Source of the DNA: an uncultured beta proteobacterium
Lineage (GTDB): Bacteria > Pseudomonadota > Gammaproteobacteria > Burkholderiales > Rhodocyclaceae
Reading direction: 5' to 3'
Assembly: GCA_903922075.1 (NCBI GenBank)
Contig: CAIXSK010000062.1
Span: 1 to 47,212 of the forward strand
Length of the DNA: 47,212 nt
This document shows, one piece after another, positions 42,171-47,212 of the stretch. Every line of letters begins with the position of its first letter. Position 1 is the stretch's first letter. Below the pieces are notes generated by a model that worked only from the letters and a program-made list of their open reading frames with translations, did no database searches and had not been told where the DNA came from. Position numbers and translations under genes: made by a program.

Positions 42171-43072
42171 GGCGTTTTGGCGCACAGTGCCCGGCCGGCC
42201 CGGGCGCCGTTCGGGCGGTTGAGGGCGCTGGAAATCCAGTCGCCGACCGCGGCCAGTTTGGCCAGGTCAACACCGGTTTCAATGCCCAGGCCGTCGAGCA
42301 GGTAGACCACGTCCTCGGTCGCCACGTTGCCGGAGGCGCCTTTGGCGTAGGGGCAGCCGCCCAGCCCGGCGACCGAGCTGTCGAAGGTGGCCAGGCCCAG
42401 CTGCAGCGAGGCGTGGATGTTGGCGATGGCCATGCCGTAGGTGTCGTGATAGTGGCCGGCCAGCTTGCCGACCGGGATCGCGGCGGCGCAGGCGTCGAGC
42501 AGGCGGGAGATGCTGGCCGGGGTGCCGACGCCGATGGTGTCGCCGAGCGAGACTTCGTAGCAACCCATGGCGTACAGCGTTTTGGCGACGGCGGCGGCCT
42601 GGTGCGGCGCCACCGCGCCCTCGTAGGGGCAACCGACGACGCAGGAAACGTAGCCGCGGACCGGGATTTCCAGCGCGCTGGCGGCGGAAAGGATGGGTTC
42701 GAAGCGCTTCAGGCTCTCGGCAATCGAGCAATTGATGTTTTTGCGCGAAAAAGTCTCGGAAGCGGCGGCAAAAATGGCGACTTCGGTCGCGCCAGCCTCG
42801 ATGGCGGCGTCGAAACCCTGCAAATTGGGGGTCAGGGCGGCATAAGTCGCGCCGTTTTGTCGCCGGACGCCGCGCAGCACGGCGGCGTTGTCGGCCATCT
42901 GCGGCACCCACTTGGCCGAAACGAAGGCGGTCGCCTCGATGGCGCGCAGGCCGGCGTCGGTCAGGCGCTCGATCAGCTCGATCTTGGTCGCCGTCGGCAC
43001 GACTTCCGGCTCGTTCTGCAGGCCGTCGCGCGGGCCGACTTCGACGATCCTGACGCGTTTGGGCAGGCTCAT
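42167..43072 (-). CDS. Hydroxymethylglutaryl-CoA lyase
   Basis: This 301-aa TIM-barrel enzyme splits HMG-CoA into acetoacetate and acetyl-CoA in leucine breakdown. Motifs: [21 protein letters not shown] (catalytic R-D), [51 protein letters not shown] (metal His), and [19 protein letters not shown] with the catalytic Cys loop. The ATG at 43072 (MSLPKRVRI) overlaps the LOG gene stop by 4 nt; the 43096 start is rejected. No other leucine-pathway gene is nearby. Confidence 0.95.
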   Translation of the reverse strand: MSLPKRVRIVEVGPRDGLQNEPEVVPTATKIELIERLTDAGLRAIEATAFVSAKWVPQMADNAAVLRGVRRQNGATYAALTPNLQGFDAAIEAGATEVAIFAAASETFSRKNINCSIAESLKRFEPILSAASALEIPVRGYVSCVVGCPYEGAVAPHQAAAVAKTLYAMGCYEVSLGDTIGVGTPASISRLLDACAAAIPVGKLAGHYHDTYGMAIANIHASLQLGLATFDSSVAGLGGCPYAKGASGNVATEDVVYLLDGLGIETGVDLAKLAAVGDWISSALNRPNGARAGRALCAKTP

Positions 43073-43668
43073 AGCTGGCGTTCCTCCTGCAGCCACTTGC
43101 TGACCGGCTCGGCGCGGTAGGCCGCCATCGCGTCGAGCAGGCGGCCGATATCGGTCTCGGCCAGCGCCATCGCGCGGTTTTGTTGGCGCAGGAAGCCTTC
43201 GCGCACGGCGTGGTCGAACAAGGCAAGCAGCGGATCGTAGAAGCCATTGACGTTGAGCAGGCCGATCGGCTTGGCGTGGAAGCCGAGCTGGCCCCAGGTC
43301 AGGATTTCGCAGAATTCCTCGAAAGTGCCGAAACCGCCGGGCAGGGCGATGAAGCCATCGGCCAGCTCGGCCATCCGGGCCTTGCGGGTGTGCATCGAAT
43401 CGACCACTTCCAGCCGGGTCAGCGTCCGGTGGTCGACGTGGCGGCCGGCCACTTCCTTGCCGACCAGGGCCTCGGGGATGACGCCGATGACCGTGCCGCC
43501 AGCGGCCAGGCAGGCATCGGCGACGGCGCCCATCAGCCCGACGTTGCCGCCGCCGTAAACCAGTTCGATGCCGCGTTCGGCCAGCAGCCGGCCGAGTTGT
43601 TCGGCCGCGGCGCGGTAGCGCGGGTCGTGGCCGGCGTTGGAACCGCAGAAGACGCAGAGTCGGCGCAT
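43069..43668 (-). CDS. LOG family protein (TIGR00730), cytokinin-type phosphoribohydrolase
   Basis: This 199-aa Rossmann-fold protein has [76 protein letters not shown], where PGGxGTxxE is the LOG motif. The family cleaves the N-glycosidic bond of nucleoside 5'-monophosphates such as AMP. Overlaps the HMG-CoA lyase start by 4 nt and begins 2 nt after the isomerase gene stop. Confidence 0.93.
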   Translation of the reverse strand: MRRLCVFCGSNAGHDPRYRAAAEQLGRLLAERGIELVYGGGNVGLMGAVADACLAAGGTVIGVIPEALVGKEVAGRHVDHRTLTRLEVVDSMHTRKARMAELADGFIALPGGFGTFEEFCEILTWGQLGFHAKPIGLLNVNGFYDPLLALFDHAVREGFLRQQNRAMALAETDIGRLLDAMAAYRAEPVSKWLQEERQL

Positions 43669-43670
43669 GC

Positions 43671-44276
43671 TCAGAAGCCTCCGGTCGCCAGCCAGTGTTC
43701 GATCTGCGGCAGGCGGTCGGCGCCGAAGAAGATTTCGCCGTCGATGATCACGGTCGGCGAGCCGAAAACGCCGCGGGCCATGGCCTGGTCGACTTCGTCC
43801 TTGAGGCGGGCCTTGATCTCGGGCGCCTGCACCGCCGCTTCGAGAATGCTACGGTCGATGCCATTTTTTGCCGAAATTTCAAAAATCGTTGCCGGGTCGG
43901 AAATGTCGCGGTCGTCGACGAACAGCGCGCGGTAAACGGCGTGGGCGAATTGCCGGGCCAGCGCGCAGTCCTGGCCGTGCAGCCAGTAATAGGCGCGGGC
44001 GGCGATCTGCGTCGGCAGCGGAAAATGGCTGGGCGCCTTGAACGGCACGCCGAGAAAACGGGCCGAACGGGCGAAGTCGCGCAGGTAGTAGGCGGCTTTC
44101 AGCGGTCCCTGCAGGGTCAGCGGGGCGCTGCCGGTGGTTTTGAAGATGGCGCCGAGCAGGATCGGGTGCCAGCGCACCTTGCGCTCGTATTGCGCCGCCA
44201 GGGCGTCGATCTTCTCGCTCATCAGGTAGCCGTAGGGGCTGGAGAAATCGAAGTAGAAATCGATCGGTTCGGCCAT
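43671..44276 (-). CDS. DsbA-family 2-hydroxychromene-2-carboxylate isomerase-like protein
   Basis: This 201-aa thioredoxin-fold protein has [19 protein letters not shown] at the active end, where the Ser in SSPYGY replaces the CxxC as in HCCA isomerase and kappa-class GST, and [21 protein letters not shown] near the C-terminus (cis-Pro). HCCA isomerase is a glutathione-dependent enzyme of naphthalene breakdown, but many relatives have other uses. The ATG at 44276 has AGGAGA upstream. It sits 14 nt after the EamA stop. Confidence 0.9.
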   Translation of the reverse strand: MAEPIDFYFDFSSPYGYLMSEKIDALAAQYERKVRWHPILLGAIFKTTGSAPLTLQGPLKAAYYLRDFARSARFLGVPFKAPSHFPLPTQIAARAYYWLHGQDCALARQFAHAVYRALFVDDRDISDPATIFEISAKNGIDRSILEAAVQAPEIKARLKDEVDQAMARGVFGSPTVIIDGEIFFGADRLPQIEHWLATGGF

Positions 44277-44290
44277 CTCGGGTCTCCTCG

Positions 44291-45184
44291 TCAAGAATGG
44301 CGGGTCGTCATCCAGACGCCGCCAATGACCAGCATACCGCCGAACAGCACCGGCAGGCCAAGATGTTCATCAAGCAGCAGCGCCGCCTGCAGCACGGCAA
44401 AGACCGGCACCAGGTTGATGAATACCGAGGCGTGGCCGGCGCCCAGGCGATGCACGGCTTCAGTGAACCAGGTGTAGGCGATGGCGGTGCCGAACAGGGC
44501 GAGGAACAGCATGCTGGCCCACACCCGCCACGACCAGTCGGCCGGCGCGATGTCGCCGTGGACCAGTGCGGCGAGGCCGAGCAGCAGGGCGCCGGCCAGG
44601 CTGGCGTAGAGCGTCGTGGCCAGTGGCGAGAGGAGTTCCGTCGCCCGGCGGCCGATGAAGGTGTAGGCCGTCCACGTCAGCACGCAGCCGACGATCAGCC
44701 ATTCGCCGAGGCCGATCGTGCCGCGCAGCAGGGCCAGCGGGTCGCCGTTGCCGAGCACGGTCAGGCAGCCGGCCAGCGCGACGGCGCAGCCCAGCGCCTT
44801 GCGGCCATTCATTTTTTCCTGGCCGAGCAGCCAGGCGACCAGCACGACGACGACCGGATTGAGGGCGACGACCAGCGCCGCCCGCCCGGCCGGCAGGTGC
44901 TGCAGCCCGAAGAAGAAGCACAGGCCGTAGAGGAAGATGCCGAAGAAGCCCAGCCCCCAGATCACACCCCAGGCCCGGCCGCCTCGCGGCAGCGGGATGC
45001 GGCCGGTGCCCAGGCGGGCGACGACGGCCAGTGCGAGCGCGGCGATCAGGAAGCGGATCGCGGCGACGGCCAGCGGCGCTGAGAGTTCCTGGGCGATGAT
45101 CCGCCCAGCGATCCAGGTGCCGCCCCACAGGAACATCGCGCTGACCAGCTTGGCGTAGGTCAGCGAGCGGGCAGTTTCGGGCAC
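44291..45184 (-). CDS. EamA/DMT-family transporter
   Basis: This 297-aa protein has ten hydrophobic helices in two EamA repeats, with SAMFLWGGTWIAGRIIAQELSAPLAVAAIRFLIAALALAVV opening the first and WLIVGCVLTWTAYTFIGRRAT the second. ALFGTAIAYTWFTEAVHRLGAGHASVFINLVPVFAVLQAALLLDE is the conserved end. Such proteins export amino acids or other metabolites; the substrate is unknown. It starts with GTG at 45184, 4 nt after the upstream stop. Confidence 0.9.
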   Translation of the reverse strand: MPETARSLTYAKLVSAMFLWGGTWIAGRIIAQELSAPLAVAAIRFLIAALALAVVARLGTGRIPLPRGGRAWGVIWGLGFFGIFLYGLCFFFGLQHLPAGRAALVVALNPVVVVLVAWLLGQEKMNGRKALGCAVALAGCLTVLGNGDPLALLRGTIGLGEWLIVGCVLTWTAYTFIGRRATELLSPLATTLYASLAGALLLGLAALVHGDIAPADWSWRVWASMLFLALFGTAIAYTWFTEAVHRLGAGHASVFINLVPVFAVLQAALLLDEHLGLPVLFGGMLVIGGVWMTTRHS

Positions 45185-45188
45185 CTCG

Positions 45189-46337
45189 TCAGGCGCCCAG
45201 CGCCTTGAGCGCCGCGTCGTAACGGGTCAGCAGATCGGTCGGGCAATCGACGGTGATGCCCAGGTCGTGCATCAGGCCGTCCTTGAGGCCGTAGATCCAG
45301 CCGTGGATGGTCAGCTTCTGACCACGCGCCCAGGCATCCTTGACGACCGGGGTGTGGCACAGGCTGACCACCTGTTCGAGGACGTTCAGTTCGCACAGCC
45401 GGTCGTGGCGCTGCGCCTCGGGCAGGCCGTCGACCATCGCCTGGTGGCGGGTGTGCACCTGCTGCACGTTGTGCAGCCAGAAATCGACAATGCCGACCCG
45501 CGCCTTCTGCAGCGCGGCGCCGACGCCGCCGCAGCCGTAGTGGCCGACGACCATGATGTGTTTGACCTTGAGTACATCGACGGCGTACTGGATGACCGAC
45601 AGGCAATTGAGATCGGTATGCAGAACGATGTTGGCGACGTTGCGGTGGACGAAGACCTCGCCCGGCAGCAGGCCGACGATCTGGTTGGCCGGCACCCGCG
45701 AATCGGAACAGCCGATCCACAGGAATTCCGGCGTCTGCAGCTTGGCCAGCTTGTCGAAATAGCTCGGGTCGACTTCCTGCATGCGCTGGGCCCAGGCGCG
45801 GTTGAAGTCGAACAGGTGGGAGAGGTTCTCGTTGCGGATTTCCTGCTCCGACCAGTTTTCCAGGTCGAGGGCGAGGAACATCGTGCCTTCGACCGGCGTC
45901 TGGTAATAATTCGGCGCTTCGGTGAAGCCGAGTTCGCGGTAGAGCTTCACGGCCATGCGCATGTTGGGCAGGGTGTCGATGATTAGCTTGCGGTAGCCGA
46001 TCTCCTTGGCGGCCTTGATCGCCGCCAGCGCCAGCGCCGCACCGATGCCTTGGCGGCGTTCCTCGGGGGCGACGTAGAGGCGTTTCATTTCGCAGACGCC
46101 ATCGCTGTCGTTGAGCGGCCGGACGCCGACGCAGCCGACTGGCCGGCCGTCCAGCTCGGCATAGAACAGGCGGCCTTGCGGCGCTGCATAGGCGCCGGGC
46201 AGCGAGGCCATCTCCTGATCGAAGTTCTGGTACGACAGGTCGACCCCCAGCCAGCCGGCGTAATTGCGGAAGAACTGGCGGACATGTTCGAGGGCCTGGG
46301 CGTCGTCGGCGCTCAGCGTACGGAGGGTGAGAGGCAT
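45189..46337 (-). CDS. GNAT acetyltransferase-beta-carbonic anhydrase fusion
   Basis: This 382-aa protein combines two enzymes. Residues 1-160 form a GNAT domain (VCEMKRLYVAPEERRQGIGAALALAAIKAA, acetyl-CoA loop RRQGIG). Residues 165-382 are a beta-class carbonic anhydrase: C210-x-D212-x-R214 in IGCSDSRVPANQIVG and H266-x-x-C269 in VVGHYGCGGVGAAL, all zinc ligands and the Asp-Arg dyad intact. The anhydrase interconverts CO2 and bicarbonate; the GNAT substrate is unknown. There is no frameshift or start at the joint, so it is one chain. It is first in the nine-gene minus-strand operon. Confidence 0.93.
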   Translation of the reverse strand: MPLTLRTLSADDAQALEHVRQFFRNYAGWLGVDLSYQNFDQEMASLPGAYAAPQGRLFYAELDGRPVGCVGVRPLNDSDGVCEMKRLYVAPEERRQGIGAALALAAIKAAKEIGYRKLIIDTLPNMRMAVKLYRELGFTEAPNYYQTPVEGTMFLALDLENWSEQEIRNENLSHLFDFNRAWAQRMQEVDPSYFDKLAKLQTPEFLWIGCSDSRVPANQIVGLLPGEVFVHRNVANIVLHTDLNCLSVIQYAVDVLKVKHIMVVGHYGCGGVGAALQKARVGIVDFWLHNVQQVHTRHQAMVDGLPEAQRHDRLCELNVLEQVVSLCHTPVVKDAWARGQKLTIHGWIYGLKDGLMHDLGITVDCPTDLLTRYDAALKALGA

Positions 46338-46517
46338 GCGAACAACTCCTGATGAAACGGCAGAGGCTGCTTAGTTTACCCGTTCACCGCCAAGTTCCTT
46401 CGAGGTTCGGGTATTCCATCCTTGCCAGCCAGCCACCGGGCCGGGAGAATTGGCCGGTGGCCAAATCGGTCCGCCGTGCCGCCATCCCCGCCCTTTGTTT
46501 TTTCATCAAGGTTGTCC
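46338..46517. other. Divergent intergenic region between GNAT-carbonic anhydrase and MBL genes
   Basis: It contains an 8-bp inverted repeat GCCACCGG/CCGGTGGC (46432-46439 and 46454-46461) that could be an operator. No clear promoter boxes are visible. Confidence 0.3.
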
Positions 46518-47212
46518 ATGTCCCTGCATTTTCCCCACGCCCATCCGCCGGCCGCCGGCGAGCTGACCGAAGTCGCTCCGGGGATCTTCTGGCTGCGCAT
46601 GCCGCTCCCCTTTCAACTCGATCACATCAATCTCTGGCTGTTGAAGGATGGCGACGGGTGGGTGATCGTCGATACCGGCTTCGCCGACGACGGCGTGCGG
46701 GCAAGCTGGTCGACGATACTCGACCGTCTCGACGGCCCGGTGAGGCGCCTGATCGTCACCCATTTCCACCCGGACCATCTCGGCCTGGCCACCTGGCTGA
46801 TGGAAAAAACCGGCGCCGCGCTGGTCATGACGACCGGCGAATTCCTGACCGCCCACGCGGTGTGGCACGAAGTCGGCGGCCACGGGGCACGCTTCATGGT
46901 CGAGCAATTCCGCCAGCACGGGCTCGACGAAGCCCATCTGGCCAGGTTTGCCAGCCGCGGTTCGGGCTACCGCAAGGCGGTGCCGGCGTTGCCCGAGTAC
47001 TACCAGCGGCTTAAGGCGGGCGACAATGCTACGGTCGATGGCAAAAATTGGCAGATTTTGATCGGCCACGGCCACGCGCCGGAGCACATGGCGCTTTACT
47101 GCGCCGAACTCGGCGTGTTAATTTCGGGCGACATGCTTTTGCCGAGAATTTCCACCAATATCAGCGTTTTTGCAGCGACGCCCGAGGCAGACGCGCTGCG
47201 CTGGTATCTGGA
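46518..47212 (+). CDS. MBL-fold metallo-hydrolase, 3' end cut by window
   Basis: The first 231 residues are present, beginning MSLHFPHAHPPAAGELTEVAPG. Metal motif IVTHFHPDHLGLATWLM (HxHxDH), GHGHAPEHMALYCAELGVLISGDML (later His and Asp) identify the beta-lactamase fold. It has AAGG 7 nt upstream of the ATG. The ORF track misses this frame because it runs off the edge. Divergent from the GNAT fusion; substrate unknown. Confidence 0.88.
   Translation, partial: MSLHFPHAHPPAAGELTEVAPGIFWLRMPLPFQLDHINLWLLKDGDGWVIVDTGFADDGVRASWSTILDRLDGPVRRLIVTHFHPDHLGLATWLMEKTGAALVMTTGEFLTAHAVWHEVGGHGARFMVEQFRQHGLDEAHLARFASRGSGYRKAVPALPEYYQRLKAGDNATVDGKNWQILIGHGHAPEHMALYCAELGVLISGDMLLPRISTNISVFAATPEADALRWYL

Noticed and set aside
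46352-47014. 220-aa plus-strand ORF at the right edge
   Set aside because: Wrong frame; the overlapping frame from 46518 carries the MBL HxHxDH motif.

Overview
The window looks like the chromosome of a betaproteobacterium, probably of the Rhodocyclales (Dechloromonas/Azonexus type). This is inferred from high GC, the DUF3391 HD-GYP proteins, and the mutY, ubiX, rapZ and Gx-transporter/NusG-II neighbourhoods; no rRNA or marker gene is present to prove it. A 28.9-kb mobile element of visibly lower GC interrupts it.

Left chromosomal part (1-4831): two paralogous DUF3391/HD-GYP proteins flank a secreted, charged coiled-coil protein. The first HD-GYP protein has all its motifs; the second has lost the metal-binding His of the HD motif. 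They are followed by convergent mutY, a divergent flavin reductase, and a tRNA-Gly(CCC) gene with its own promoter.

Mobile element (4832-33735): this is a complete Tn7-like transposon. It starts TGTGCCGTTA and ends in the inverted equivalent, is flanked by a perfect 5-bp duplication (ATCTG), and carries several TnsB-type subterminal sites. It sits 28 bp downstream of the tRNA-Gly CCA end, between that gene and what was probably its intrinsic terminator (now at 33753). The transposition operon (tnsAB fusion, tnsC, tniQ) lies next to the tRNA, so the TnsD-like TniQ is the likely tRNA-site targeting factor. The cargo is mostly defence: (i) a type I restriction-modification operon, hsdM - 47-aa ORF - abi(HEPN) - hsdS - hsdR, with every junction overlapping by 1-4 nt; (ii) a plasmid-type replication module, a ribbon-helix-helix protein plus a TrfA-family initiator, next to about 750 bp of noncoding DNA; (iii) a TOTE-type archaeo-eukaryotic primase/SF2 helicase; (iv) a complete type I Wadjet operon (jetABCD) with a divergent BrxR/CapW-like WYL regulator and two 19-bp palindromes lying exactly on the jetA -35 and -10 boxes; (v) two proteins of unknown function; (vi) a BI-1/YccA membrane protein next to the distal end.

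Right chromosomal part (33741-47212): a hipBA toxin-antitoxin pair; a minus-strand operon of NusG-II protein, Gx transporter, ubiX and LON-domain protein; rapZ; an M20 amidohydrolase; and a nine-gene tightly packed minus-strand operon from a GNAT-carbonic anhydrase fusion through EamA transporter, DsbA-like isomerase, LOG protein, HMG-CoA lyase, an unknown protein and two DUF1289 proteins to an MBL-fold hydrolase. A second MBL-fold gene runs off the right edge.

The most interesting system is the transposon itself: a TnsAB/TnsC/TniQ element apparently dedicated to a tRNA-Gly site, carrying anti-phage and anti-plasmid systems together with a plasmid replication gene.
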